Below are positions 9,741 to 20,704 of a DNA stretch of 64,000 nucleotides, piece by piece; the stretch's first letter is position 1; each line of letters opens with the position of its first letter. The DNA comes from Anthostomella pinea (taxonomy: Eukaryota > Ascomycota > Sordariomycetes > Xylariales > Xylariaceae), in the NCBI GenBank assembly GCA_963556695.1, contig CAUWAG010000006.1, positions 1,054,001 to 1,118,000 on the forward strand, written 5' to 3'. Position numbers and translations under genes: made by a program. Below the pieces are notes generated by a model. That model ran no database searches. It saw only the letters and a list, made by a program, of their open reading frames with translations, and was not told the origin of the DNA.

Positions 9741-12599
9741 TCAAACCAAGAGGCTGCGGCGCATGTCCTTCTGGGCATTGCGCTTGAGGGTCGTAGGCAT
9801 AGATCGGTTGCCCGATGCTGATCCAGTGGCGACAGGAGGGGTAGGAGAAATCCGCCTCAAAACCCAGCAGCGGACTCTGTCGAGTCCAGCCGAGAACGAA
9901 GCGGTAGCTTCCGCGACCGCGAAGGAAAGTAAAGAGTGCAAGGACGTACCCGGCGACCATGCCACCGGTTCCAGTTGGTTCGGGGTGGTGGAGTTGTGCT
10001 GTTGGCGCCGCGAGTAGTGAGCTGCGACAGTAAACGAGAGGGCTCCGAGAGAGACCGAAGCCGGCTGGCTCCCGGCGAGGGCGATGAAGATGATGAGACT
10101 GGACATCAGGGCGACTGCAATAGTCCAGGCGGAAGAGGATGATCCGGCAGATTGCTGGGGTTTCATGCCACCAAGGCTAGGGTTCGACGAGCATCGCAAG
10201 CGCATGGACGAAGATCCTAGTACGGCCAGGATGGGCAGGGCCACTGCAGCAAGGCCAAGTGAAGTCGAGCCTTGAGAGAGCTCTCCTAGGCCGGTTCCGG
10301 TTGCGGACAGTAGCGAATCCGATACGCTGACTGCGGCAAGCAGACCGAGAGCCTCGGGAGCTCGCTCGGCAAGAACGTTTCTCGAGTTCCGAGAAATCAC
10401 TGTGGCGGGGATCTGCTCGACGGGGGATGAGTGCTTGAGTACAGCAGCAGATACTGGTAGCATCGACACGCCAGCAGCATTGCTGGTACTTAGCACTCTT
10501 GTCGAGCGTGCATTCTCTTCCGTTGTCTTCGTCGTACTTACGATCCTAATCACGCGCGAAGTACTTTGTGACAGCGACGCGGATGGAGATGCCGACATAG
10601 AGACAGTGTCCTGACTTGACGTCTGGATCTTGGCCAGTGGGCTAGCATCGGAAGCCTGTATAGTCATTAGCGCATGATCAGAGTCAAGTAGAGACGAGAG
10701 CCGTACGCTCTGAAGCACCGCAGTCCTGAAGGCCGACGACGAAGTCCTTGTGGACTGCTCGCCCTGTGCGAATTCGCCGGCCAACGGGCTAGAGGATGCT
10801 TGGCGAGATGACGCTTCGCTGTAGGCGACTTCGGCTGAAGTCTGTAGCCTGGCGGTTGCTCTCGTACTGCCAGTGTCAATTGGTGACCTGTCCACTGAAA
10901 GATCGTCTGGTACTAGTCGTTGAGATCGTGCGTTATTTCTTGCTGTCGTCGACATGCTCAGAGCCACTGGCGTTGCCGCCCCTGTCTCTGGTTGCGATGC
11001 TGATCGCGAGATGCATGGCTCAGATCTGAGTACGCCTAGTACCGCTGGTGATACGCTCGGGCCAGACTGGAGTAAAACGCTCTGCGGTTGTCGGCCTGTT
11101 GAGGCAACAAGCACAGCTTCCGCTGAGTTGCCGAGTCGTTCACGAGACACTGGTGTCTGCAGTGACGCGGTCACTACGCCCGCTTGGCTGGCATCTCCGC
11201 CGGTTAGGTGTCGAGAAGAGCTTGGCCTGTGGTCAGATCTATCATGGAGTGACCGATCATTGCCGCTGGCGAATACCATCTCGTAAGGCGAGGAGGATGA
11301 CACCGGGTCGTTTGCCGCGTGGACGTCTGGTCGCATGGCAGCCGCAATGTTTGCAGCAACTTGGCTGGGGTAGGATTGCGCATGTACATTACCGTCGCCG
11401 TGTCGGTTGTTGCTCAGGTACTCAGAGTAGTTGGGTCGAGGAGATGCTGCCATTTCCTTCATTAGGCCCGGTTCCTCATCCAAGTATGTCGAGGAACCTG
11501 GTGAGTATAGGTTGAAGTCGGCATAGTTGGTGCCGGCCTCTACGCCGCCAGGGTTTAGGTAAGGTACGAATGGTCCCTGGGCCTCTGCGCCCGCAGTCGT
11601 GCCCGCCAGTACGCCTTCTGCGGCGAACACCGCATCCGATACCATTGGCTGCACCGGAGTGATTGGCTGTAATGGCGAAGTGGACGAGGTGTGAGTCGCC
11701 GAGTTGGCTGGTGAGAAGTAGCCGGCTGGGTCGAGGAAGAAGTCGTAGTCTATTGGGACCGAGCTTGGCTGGTCCTCGTACTGGACGAACTGTTCCCAAT
11801 CCATTGCGCCAACGTCGCTGGCGCCCAGAGTCTCGGGGAACAACGAGCCGAAGGACGATGACGAGTCCTCCATGAAAGAGTCAAACGATGTGGCAGAAGA
11901 TGAATGTGTGACGGGCTGCTGAGGAGGCGCTGCTGCTGGACGACCAGACTTGGCCTTCTTCGTCGCCTTCTTGGAAGACGAGCTCGGGGCGGACCTCTTG
12001 TGGCTGGGGTCGCACCGTATCTTCTTCTTCTTGCAAGCCTCGCACGCCTTGATGATGCGCATTAGGTGAGCATGGTCGCGCTGCTCCTTGGTCTTGCCGA
12101 CCCGGGAGGCAGAATTCGTCACATCACGCCCATCCTTGGTCATGATCTTCATACCGGGGATATGTGAGAAGTCGCTGGCCAGGGCGGTGTTCTTCTTCGA
12201 AGATGAAGATCGCGCCTTGGGTTGAGACGAAGATGCGGCGTTGGCGGTCTGGGCCCACTGGCTCTCGGACATGACGGGAGAAGTGAAGGCGGAGCCGTAG
12301 CCCGAGTCCATGACCGCGCTGGAGCTGGCCGGAGACTCGGTGGCGGAGCCGAGAGAGGGGTAGACCATGAAGAACTTGAACAGCTCGCCAGTCAACATAG
12401 AGTGTTGGAAGAACTCCATGGAGACGACGGCGCGCTTGTCGAGGATGGAAGCGTCGCCAGGAACATAGGCGTTGATTAGATCATCCAGCTCCTGAGAGCC
12501 CATGGCGGGGAAGAACTGCAGGGAAGCGCCGATGGCGGGCTGGTGGACAGAGAACCCCATCAAGGAGGCGGCGGAGTTGTTGCGGGACATGGACGACAT
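9741..12599 (-). CDS. Long Ser-rich protein with a half zinc cluster and hydrophobic C-terminal segments
   Basis: One uninterrupted exon of 952 aa from the first ATG at 12599. The frame is open a little further upstream without an ATG, so a short upstream exon is possible. Residues about 169-200 form a conserved-looking basic block, TKEQRDHAHLMRIIKACEAC followed by KKKKIRCDP. Its Cys spacing CX2CX6C (Cys 186, 189, 196) equals the first half of a Zn2Cys6 binuclear cluster, but no second CX2CX6C follows. The adjoining Lys/Ser region could be a nuclear localisation signal. Most of the rest is Ser/Thr/Pro/Ala-rich and probably disordered. Two hydrophobic stretches lie near residues 780-797 and 820-843. 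DNA binding and membrane anchoring are both inferences. I recall similar KACEACKKKK blocks only in unnamed fungal proteins. Confidence 0.8.
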   Translation of the reverse strand: MSSMSRNNSAASLMGFSVHQPAIGASLQFFPAMGSQELDDLINAYVPGDASILDKRAVVSMEFFQHSMLTGELFKFFMVYPSLGSATESPASSSAVMDSGYGSAFTSPVMSESQWAQTANAASSSQPKARSSSSKKNTALASDFSHIPGMKIMTKDGRDVTNSASRVGKTKEQRDHAHLMRIIKACEACKKKKIRCDPSHKRSAPSSSSKKATKKAKSGRPAAAPPQQPVTHSSSATSFDSFMEDSSSSFGSLFPETLGASDVGAMDWEQFVQYEDQPSSVPIDYDFFLDPAGYFSPANSATHTSSTSPLQPITPVQPMVSDAVFAAEGVLAGTTAGAEAQGPFVPYLNPGGVEAGTNYADFNLYSPGSSTYLDEEPGLMKEMAASPRPNYSEYLSNNRHGDGNVHAQSYPSQVAANIAAAMRPDVHAANDPVSSSSPYEMVFASGNDRSLHDRSDHRPSSSRHLTGGDASQAGVVTASLQTPVSRERLGNSAEAVLVASTGRQPQSVLLQSGPSVSPAVLGVLRSEPCISRSASQPETGAATPVALSMSTTARNNARSQRLVPDDLSVDRSPIDTGSTRATARLQTSAEVAYSEASSRQASSSPLAGEFAQGEQSTRTSSSAFRTAVLQSVRLSSLLDSDHALMTIQASDASPLAKIQTSSQDTVSMSASPSASLSQSTSRVIRIVSTTKTTEENARSTRVLSTSNAAGVSMLPVSAAVLKHSSPVEQIPATVISRNSRNVLAERAPEALGLLAAVSVSDSLLSATGTGLGELSQGSTSLGLAAVALPILAVLGSSSMRLRCSSNPSLGGMKPQQSAGSSSSAWTIAVALMSSLIIFIALAGSQPASVSLGALSFTVAAHYSRRQQHNSTTPNQLEPVAWSPGTSLHSLLSFAVAEATASFSAGLDRVRCWVLRRISPTPPVATGSASGNRSMPTTLKRNAQKDMRRSLLV

Positions 12600-14378
12600 G
12601 ATGCTGCCGGTACTGTCAATCGGATGGTTGATGACTGTATGATACACCTTGAAAGGGGATCCAACGCGTTGGATGGGAGCGGTGGATGGTTCCAACTCGG
12701 GCAGGGGGCTGTGTCACCGGCGAGCACCGAAGATTGTGGGCGAAGTTGGGCGACGCCAACTTGGAGGTCAAGACTTGAGGTGGGTTACTGTGATCACTGC
12801 ACAGAGTTGTATACAGCTATTCTGAAGCAGCTTCTTTCAGCTGGACTTGCACTAGTTGCGAGGGAGAAGTGTCGTTTGGTAGTATGTAGTGTAGTCAGTC
12901 AGCACTCGATGCCGACGATGTGGAGGTTCGGTCCGAGGGAGAACAGATCACTCAGTACACCGTTTGGGCGATGGCGATGGCTGGCCGGGCTGTCAGCTGT
13001 CTGCTGTCTGAACGATGGTTGGGGAGTGAATAGGAGGGTAGGAGGGGATCAGATGAAGGAGAAAGAAGAGAAAGGAAGAGCTGGGCGGCCGGGAGGGAGT
13101 CACAAGGTGATATCTATCTACTTGTGTGTCTGCTTTCTGACTGACTATGTTCGTTCGGCCTCTGCTCTAACTTCTAACCATGCAATGTGAACTGCAAAGC
13201 CTCACTGAGATGGGCGGTGCAGGGTGGTCGGGGGGTTGGTCGCATGGGATTGAGTGAAATTGTGGTGGGTTTTCGGCGAGACGAAAAGGGAAAGGCGTGG
13301 GTGCTACCAAAACGCGCTCCCTCTCTCTGCGCAGCCAATAGGAGCCCAGTTCCTGTCCTCAATGCTCGATTCCTCGAAGTATCTAACCTTTGAGCGCTGT
13401 TAGTGTTTGCCGTGGAATACACATAATCCTGCTAACAGAACTAAGCCTCGCTGGTGGGGTCGCATTGTATACCGCTGCTGCGGCGCTGACACTCGGCGGG
13501 GGCATCCCCGGCCGTGCTTTTCGGCGAGCTGAAAGGGCTCTCGAACGATGACTCAAGGGCCCCACGTCAAGCCATCCATGCATCTCCAGCGTCTCTGCTC
13601 TCGAGTCTCGATCTCATCCTCCTTTTCGTCCTGCCGTCCATGCACCTCAAGCTACCGAGCTTAGATCAGTCGTCAATCGTGATACTCTATTCGCCAATGG
13701 CTCCGTTATTTTTTCCATGTCGTAATGTCTGTTACATAGAAACTCCCCCACCAACCAGTAGCCACACGTAGATCCCACCCCAGATCCGCGGGACATGGAA
13801 TGCCTTGATGCTCGACAGGGGTCTTAGTCACGGCCACAGGGCTGAGTCACTCTTGTATGTACGGCGCAAGAGGCCTCTGCCCATGATCCATATACCACAA
13901 CCTGAGGACATGTAGTTTAATGCGCCGTAGACACGCGTAGATTATAGCAGTATAAGTATAGTGTGATTGGAAATTTATCATCGCTGTTAGATGTCTAAAA
14001 AAACTCAAGACCCTCCCATGCCTTTATCCCTTTTAACGTCAACATGGTTCCCGTCCAACCCCAATTCAAAGTGCGCCATGCCACATATCCAAGCACAACA
14101 TAGCCAGCCAGCCAGCCAAGGTTCTGGGTATTTGTTGTGAATCCGCTCTATATTCCCAAGAATTTCCGTTTCTTCCGACATAACAATAACAACAACGAGT
14201 TGGGGGTATCTAAAACAAGAAACAAACGGATAGGTTCTTCGGACGCATGCGTATAGACAGCGCAATAATGGCAAAGTATTCGGGGCCATGCGGTTCAAAA
14301 CGGACCGTGACTTGGAGTCGCAGCTCAGTACGAATGAGCAATGTGAAGAGCTGGCTCGGCAGGCATCGCGACAGGCGC
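12600..14378. other. Upstream region of the half-zinc-cluster gene
   Basis: This is the promoter side of the 9741-12599 gene and the 3' flank of the next gene. A 215-codon plus-strand frame (12543-13190) starts antisense to the coding exon; I treat it as a shadow. I see no other supported feature. Confidence 0.5.
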
Positions 14379-16296
14379 CTAGGTAATGGTCAGAGGCCCC
14401 GAGTGCTGATGATTCTGTGTGGCGGAAACGTCATAAGATTGAGCATCGTCCCTCTTTTCAAAGTCAGTTCTCGCTGAGCGCCCCAAGTCCATACTTGAAC
14501 TGACCTTTTCGTCTGTCCGAGTACCCAATAAGTCCTTCAAGATCCATGTCGTTACGAACCCCCAAACAATCATCACTAGTGAGTATAGGATGATTGAACA
14601 ACGGTCCTGCGAGTGCCCTGTGGTGTTCATAGCCTTTCCGACTGCTAGGTCGTCATCACCCCGAGCGAGTGTGATTCCGAGAAGTGCCACAGCGGAAAGA
14701 AGCAAACTCCAAGATTGGGTCGCACGCCGATATACACCTATAAGGATACGACAGGTGGTATTCCTAAACAGCGGTGACTCGCACCACGGCAGTCTGTTTT
14801 CGGAGTGTGTGCAGGGCTGTACGGCTTGGACATGCTTGACCTCAAGGCGAAATCGACAATTGCCTGTACTCTCGCCATGGTCTAAGGTATGATCGAAGTC
14901 GTCTTCGTTCCTGTTGGATGTGTCTTTGCCATTATTCGAGCGCTCCGAGAAGCTGTTGTTACCTGGGGATGGGTTGTTGTACCAGCCATTTGATCCTTCT
15001 GTTCCACCCGACCACGGCGGATTGCTCCAGGGGTAGTCGGGTGTATATGAGAACCCGCTCTCCGATTCACCCGACTGCGTTAAGGCTGGCAGCGATGCCG
15101 GGCCCGGTTCGGCTTTGATAGTGCCATAGAACCACTTCTGCCACGAGACAGCCGGACACCCGTCCACGATATGCACTGATGGTGACTCCCAGCCTAGGCT
15201 TACGGCAGAGCAGGAGTTGCATATGGACCAGCGAGGTTCTGGAGCATCTTGAAAGGGGTGGTGTGCTGTTTGAAAGTGACTGCACAGCTCTCGAAACGGC
15301 CCTGTCCAGGAGCAGCCCTCCGATGAAGTCCGTGATAATATATCCGAGCGTCGTTTGTACTCGCACTGCCAGCGACTCCGGAAATTCCACGTCTCGCTAC
15401 CAATAGGAATAGGAAGTAATTCAAGCTGGTCTTTGGTGGGTGCGAGTTGCGCAGTTCCAGCTGTGCCTGGAAAGTAAGGCTGTTCCATGGGAGCCTGCAT
15501 CATCTCGTTGACCGACGCTATTGAGTCGATGTCGAAGGTCAGTATCGGCTGTATGCTGGGACGCACGCCGGTAGGCGGTTGAACAGGACTGTCGAGATTT
15601 ATATCGATATCTTGATAGGAAGGCGAAGGGGCGGCGCCACCTGTGCCGAATGTCGTCCCTGCGGTAGTTGTTGGGGTCGGCAGTTCGTTGCGAGTTGTGG
15701 ACAGACTCGGATCCGCTGATCTTGCGGCATTGCGAGAGAGGTGTCTCTGATAGCCAGCTTCTAGCTTGGTAGTATCATAGCAATTGCACTATAGACAGTC
15801 AGCAGTCATGACCTCTATCAGGATGCCGAATACTCCAAAGTAGGGGCCCTACAGCTGTCTTCTTGGTTCGGTGACGTTGACATGTGAGTCCTAGTTTCCG
15901 CTTTACTGCTGTATAGGTTCTTGTCTTTGGGTCGAGGGGCCCCTTTCTCTTACCCCGAGGCTTTCTCGATTCGGTCGCATCCCTCGCCGCCATGTCTCGT
16001 GTCAAGGCGGCCTCGAGGTCGCTTGTGTGGGAGTAAATGGGGCTTCGGCTCTCTTGGCTCTCATTCGTTGTGCTTCGTGACATAGAAGGAGCCCTTGGTG
16101 GAGGCAAGAGGTTGTTCTGGGCAGCGACATGGGTCTGTAGGTTGATGCGGTCTGTATCTCGTCGGATCTGGTTATATCTTGACTGAAGCTCGGGGGTAGG
16201 CTCGACCATAAATCGAGGAGCATTCTGCGATGTAGACGCCAGGGAGGCAAGAGGCGGAGCCAGAGAGGCTCCATCGCCGTAGGTTGGCGACGGCAT
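14379..16296 (-). CDS. Conserved fungal protein with a C2H2-like region and two C-terminal membrane segments
   Basis: Two exons, 16296-15853 and 15788-14379, are joined across a 64-bp GTAGGG..TAG intron in phase 0, giving 617 aa. The N-terminus has a short helical part around PTPELQSRYNQIRRDTDRIN. The junction spans the most conserved-looking block: RKPRGKRKGPLDP, then KRKLGLTCQRHRTKKTA|CNCYD, a basic Cys/His motif I remember from unnamed Pezizomycotina proteins. Around residue 260, WQCEYKR...CSWTG...LCSHFQTAHHPF has a C2H2-like layout. Residues about 510-575 hold two hydrophobic segments (LLLSAVALLGITLA and IILYSLVMIVWGFVTTWIL), suggesting a membrane anchor. The frame is open upstream of the ATG at 16296, so a further 5' exon is possible. 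No function can be assigned. Confidence 0.8.
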
Positions 16297-17740
16297 CGTC
16301 GATAGCAAGGTACGGTTGGCAGAGACAGCTGCTTGTGGTGGGATGTGGCACGTAGCCTTGTCTACCGGCACAGTAGCCGGCACGGGACGAGAATATTTTG
16401 AGACACCAACAGTCAAGGGGAGTCAGTTCCAGGTTTGGCAAGGCTGAAGAGGCAAGCAGGTGAGAAGGTCTGTCAGGATATATGAATGAATAAGATCGGT
16501 TTTCTTGCGGATGGGATGCGAGGAAACAAAAACAGAGAAGTAAAGATGGGGGCGAGAGCTCGAGAAAAGGGTAAAGAAGCGAGGACGAGTCTCCCTACAG
16601 CGCCGACTGCGCCCGGTGTCTTCGAGGCTGACAATGAGGCATTCTTTCTGCAAGACTTTTTGCCTTACTCTGGATAGCGCGCGGGCACCTGATCCGTAAG
16701 TACGTGCTGTGCGCGCTGAGCATCCCCAACCAGTCAGAGTCAGAGGTCCGGAGCTCGGGTCGTCGCGGTGTGTACAAACCAGGGTGGGCTAAAGAAGATT
16801 CCAAGATGGCAAGGAGACATTCGCATGCTCTTACGATGCGGTCGACTTCGACTGTTGCTTGCAAATGTAAACCTGATTATACGAGTGAGCTCCATAGGGC
16901 GGCGAAACAATTTGGAAGACCAGGAACGCCCTTGGGCCTTCAGGGCGGGAACTCAGGTGGACATCAGGGTGTTGGGCAAAGCTGTGGTCAATTCCGTGAG
17001 AAAGGCACACAGCCCCCGAGGGAGCGGGGAAGCGTGACGAGAGGCGTCGGGACTGGAACCTCTGTTCTGTTCATAACAGTGACGGCCGACGACGAATCAA
17101 TCAGAAGAAACATTTTGGGCCAGTTATGGACAGTGGCACCTGGATCAAGTTCACTGCTCGGTCGCCATATGGAGGTAATTTGCCGCTACGGGATTGCCAG
17201 CCAGTCCAGTCGTCAAGACAAAGTTGAAAGGGACATTGGATGGAGTTGACCGAGGCGGAATGGAGGGCTTCGGGACGTTTGATCGGAACGTCCCGCTGTC
17301 AACTCACCGGGCTGTCCTGTCAGTTCAATTGTTCAACTCGGCGCTTCAAGTTCGATCCCGCCATGCCCCACTCACACTACATTAGCCACATGTGGCTCAG
17401 CTTCCCCGAACATTGATCACTCCATGTCAGTTGCTGGGAGTGGCTGCTTTGCGAAGACGGTGTAAGGAAAACCAGTTTCATCTGGTTCATTATCCATTAG
17501 CTATTGGAGAGTACCCATCCAGGTCTGCCGGAATTGCCACCGTCGGCACCATGAGCTTAGATAGGGGGAGATGTGAAAAACGCCGTAGTAAGCCCCTCGA
17601 ACCTGTCTCAACTGCGGGCATCGCCGAGTTCAGGGGTAACGGACAGCCGTAGACTCGGCATTTCCTAACGCCAGTCTTGTTGAACATGCTCATATGCATA
17701 CATGTACTCATAACAACGTTACCTGGTCTATCATGGTCTA
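16297..17740. other. Intergenic region
   Basis: It lies between the 5' end of the C2H2-like gene and the 3' end of the Dbl2/Mte1-like gene, both on the minus strand. Open frames up to 181 codons have no recognisable motif and no coherent exon chain. I see nothing supportable. Confidence 0.5.
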
Positions 17741-20704
17741 TCATGGCCGCGTAAACTCGAAGAGGTCGTGGGCTTCCCTACTCCATGGCCCTCCATTGGC
17801 TCTGGCGAACCCAGGCATTGGGGCCGTTGCCCCCTTGCCCGGATCTCCCTGCCTCGACGTTTTCCTCGTCATCTGAGCCAGCCCGGGGTTGGTTACTGGT
17901 TCCGATGGAAGCGGACATACAGGCACTTGCCCAGCAGCGTCGGAAGGTTTGGCAGCCTTCTTGCCTCGACTCGCGGGATTGACAACTTTGGGAGCTGGCT
18001 GTGGCTGCTGTTTGACTGCTTTCGGCCTCGCTTCTACAGCCTGCACATCTACTTGTGCATTCAACGCGTTCGGTATATCCGACCCTGTGCTGTCATTTCT
18101 TGACAGGGGCGCTTGCGGCTGCTGGTGTTTCGCCACAGACGTTGATGGCTCTGCAGTCCTCGAGACTGCTGGTGCTTTGGCCGTAATTGTGCTGCTCTTC
18201 CTTACAGGAGGAGCTGGCGTTATCTTGCTCTCAGATGCAGGCGCGCCCTGGGTATCGAGAGAACCACAAATCTGGTTGGATTTCTTCGCTGCATCTGCAG
18301 ACTCTGCCAGCGGCGGAGGGGCAAGGATTTTGGGGGCAACGTTTCTCACGTCCATTGTATCAGTTGCCATGGCGTCATCTGCACCAGACAAGATCGGCGA
18401 AGTTGTCTTTCCCGAGGTGTTTCGGCCCGTGTGAGTGACACCAGCTGGTTCTTGCTTGCTACTACCAGCTTGTTGCTGAAGGCTTGGGGGTTGCCTGCTG
18501 CTAACAGCTTGTTGCTGAAAGTTTGGAGGGTCCATATCTTCATCAAAGACAAATCCGATGACCTCTTTACTCCGTACGCTTTTGCTACCCACTTGAGCTA
18601 GACGAGGAGCAGGCACTCCATCTGGCAAGACGTATTCTCCCGAGACAGATGACCCTGGTTTGTCTCCAATCTTGTTTGGTGCTGTGGTAGACACGCCCCC
18701 TTTTGGGGCCTGCTTCTTTCGCGACGGCTGCTTTCTCCTCTTAGGAGACTTCTGTGTTTTCCCCTGGATATTGCCTTGTTTGTCACAGCCTTTGTTGACT
18801 ATTTGCTCCTGTACCGTTCTTTCAATCTGTTTTCGCGGTGCCATCTCTTCGAACGGATCGTCCGATGATGGCTCAGGAGTACGGTGGTCCCGGTCTAGGC
18901 GAGACAGAGCATCGGACTTGTTGGCCAACAGTCTTCCAGCGCTTCCAGCGCTTCCAGCGTTCTGGAGGCGAACATCTGCCATTGCATCACCTTCAGCTCG
19001 TGTCTTTTCCCTTGCTAAAGTGGTCTTGGATTGGTCGTCACATTTTGAAGCCTTGTGATTGGCGTGCGTCACGCCTAGGAATTTGTCGATTTCCGGAATA
19101 TCAAGAGGCCAACTGTCTGTAAGATTTGCACTACCGCTATCAGCCCGGCTTATGTCGAGCCTCATTTGCTCGGTTTCTTTAGTATTGCTGACGACAGCCG
19201 TCATAGAAGGTTTCGTCATAGACCTCCTCTCTACTGAAGAATCGGGCCTCGACTCTTCAAATGATGTAGACGAACTCCGTTGACCGAGCTTGCTCATGGA
19301 TGTCTTGGATACCCTTGAAGAGGCACCGAATGCTCCCTGCTCAGAGAGCATCAAGAGTCCGCGCTTCTTCCTTGGCTTGATGCGCAATTCCGTCCTTGGC
19401 TCCTCCGTTGGTGGCTCCTTAGACGGCAAGTCTTTCGGTTCTTCGGTAGCATCCGCCGTATTTTGTGTATCCGATCGCCTAGGCTTTTCCGAGCGGTTTC
19501 GGCGTTGGTCCGTCGCCTCGTGCTTATCTGGCTGTGGTTGTTCATCTCTCTTCCTCCTCGATACTTTTGTGGAGACCCCTTCATCCAGCATCTGGCGCTT
19601 GGAGCCACTCTTGCTTGAAGCTACATCGATAGCTTTAGATTCGCGCAATGGCTTGTTGACCGATAGAGATGTCAGGGGGCGTTGATCACTCGAAGGCATC
19701 ACCACTCTCCCACTGATCAAGTCTGGGCGACGAGTGATTACATTAGGAGGCAAGCTTTGAGAAGCAAAATGGGCGCTGTTCAGCGGCGGAGAAGACTGCA
19801 CCTCGGGCTCGTCGAGATTGATCACCTCCACTGGCGGCTTCGCCCGGTGTTGGACGGTATTTCCCAGAGGCATGTTGCCTGACATAACGTTGAGGGGCGT
19901 TGTTCGTGCACTGGTGCCGGTTACCGCTTTGACCTTCGGTGCTTGATTTCGGACAGCACCTTGATTGCTTGGGTCAGACGAGGCTGGGGGCGAGTTCTCT
20001 TCACGATCTCGCGTTGATTTGTAAGGTTGAGATCGTATCGGAGCTTGACTCATTTGACTCATGGAGAATCCAGACAGACTCAAAGTTGCGCCGAACAAGC
20101 TCCGTGCGTAGCCACTCTTGCTTGGTGGCGATATATCCCTTTTCCTTCGTTTCGTAGGGCGGGACCCTTCATCCCGAGGTGATGATGCCTGCTTCTGACG
20201 TTCCTCATAGGGAGATTCGGTCGGCACAAGTGCGCGACCATGATGCCCGGTCGGCGTACCAATAACGTTATGCAGGGGCCGATGACGGAGGTGGGCGTGA
20301 GGTGCGGCGGATTGAGGTGTCGGGGGTTCGACGGCAGGCCGTCGCGCAGCCACTGCGGATTGGCGCTGGGCCTTCTCCTGGGCTCTCTTGTCGATGAGCT
20401 CAGACAGATCTTGGTCCCGGCTGCCGGTACACTCGGCGACTTGGACAATGGCACTGCCTCGCTCCAGCTCCAACTCCTCGCCGTCACCAAAGTCGTAATC
20501 TTCGCGCCAGTGCGCGTCGCCCACAGAGTTCCCTCGCTCATCGTAGACCATCACGCGCTTATTGAACGTGTGGTATTTGAGTCGGCCATCCTGCCAACGT
20601 TTCTGCTTCCTTCGGAGGTCATGCGTGAATAAGCAGACGAATTCGAGGACGGGCGCGGAGCTGGCACGTGCCTGTAGACGGGTCGAGGACGCGGGACTCT
20701 GCAT
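17741..20704 (-). CDS. Dbl2/Mte1-like DNA repair protein (ZGRF1-type N-terminal domain, DUF2439)
   Basis: Single exon of 987 aa from the ATG at 20704; the TTG-initiated extension upstream ends at a stop. Residues about 17-92 match the ZGRF1/DUF2439 domain: LEFVCLFTHDLRRKQKRWQD, then a KYHTFNKRVMVYDE strand pattern and a GDGEELELERGSAIVQV end. The same domain occurs in fission yeast Dbl2 and budding yeast Mte1, which work with Fbh1 and Mph1 helicases at recombination intermediates and telomeres. The middle 850 residues are charged, Ser/Lys-rich and probably disordered, with a small QQQA(V/G)SS repeat. The C-terminus ends GGPWSREAHDLFEFTRP, a short conserved tail I associate with filamentous-fungal members. 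No helicase domain is present, as in Dbl2. Nuclear location is inferred. Confidence 0.87.
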   Translation of the reverse strand: MQSPASSTRLQARASSAPVLEFVCLFTHDLRRKQKRWQDGRLKYHTFNKRVMVYDERGNSVGDAHWREDYDFGDGEELELERGSAIVQVAECTGSRDQDLSELIDKRAQEKAQRQSAVAARRPAVEPPTPQSAAPHAHLRHRPLHNVIGTPTGHHGRALVPTESPYEERQKQASSPRDEGSRPTKRRKRDISPPSKSGYARSLFGATLSLSGFSMSQMSQAPIRSQPYKSTRDREENSPPASSDPSNQGAVRNQAPKVKAVTGTSARTTPLNVMSGNMPLGNTVQHRAKPPVEVINLDEPEVQSSPPLNSAHFASQSLPPNVITRRPDLISGRVVMPSSDQRPLTSLSVNKPLRESKAIDVASSKSGSKRQMLDEGVSTKVSRRKRDEQPQPDKHEATDQRRNRSEKPRRSDTQNTADATEEPKDLPSKEPPTEEPRTELRIKPRKKRGLLMLSEQGAFGASSRVSKTSMSKLGQRSSSTSFEESRPDSSVERRSMTKPSMTAVVSNTKETEQMRLDISRADSGSANLTDSWPLDIPEIDKFLGVTHANHKASKCDDQSKTTLAREKTRAEGDAMADVRLQNAGSAGSAGRLLANKSDALSRLDRDHRTPEPSSDDPFEEMAPRKQIERTVQEQIVNKGCDKQGNIQGKTQKSPKRRKQPSRKKQAPKGGVSTTAPNKIGDKPGSSVSGEYVLPDGVPAPRLAQVGSKSVRSKEVIGFVFDEDMDPPNFQQQAVSSRQPPSLQQQAGSSKQEPAGVTHTGRNTSGKTTSPILSGADDAMATDTMDVRNVAPKILAPPPLAESADAAKKSNQICGSLDTQGAPASESKITPAPPVRKSSTITAKAPAVSRTAEPSTSVAKHQQPQAPLSRNDSTGSDIPNALNAQVDVQAVEARPKAVKQQPQPAPKVVNPASRGKKAAKPSDAAGQVPVCPLPSEPVTNPGLAQMTRKTSRQGDPGKGATAPMPGFARANGGPWSREAHDLFEFTRP

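Noticed and set aside
12543..13190. 215-codon plus-strand frame
   Set aside because: Starts antisense to the half-zinc-cluster gene and shows no motif or splice partner.
17889..18434. 181-codon plus-strand frame
   Set aside because: Antisense to the Dbl2/Mte1-like coding exon, with no independent motif.
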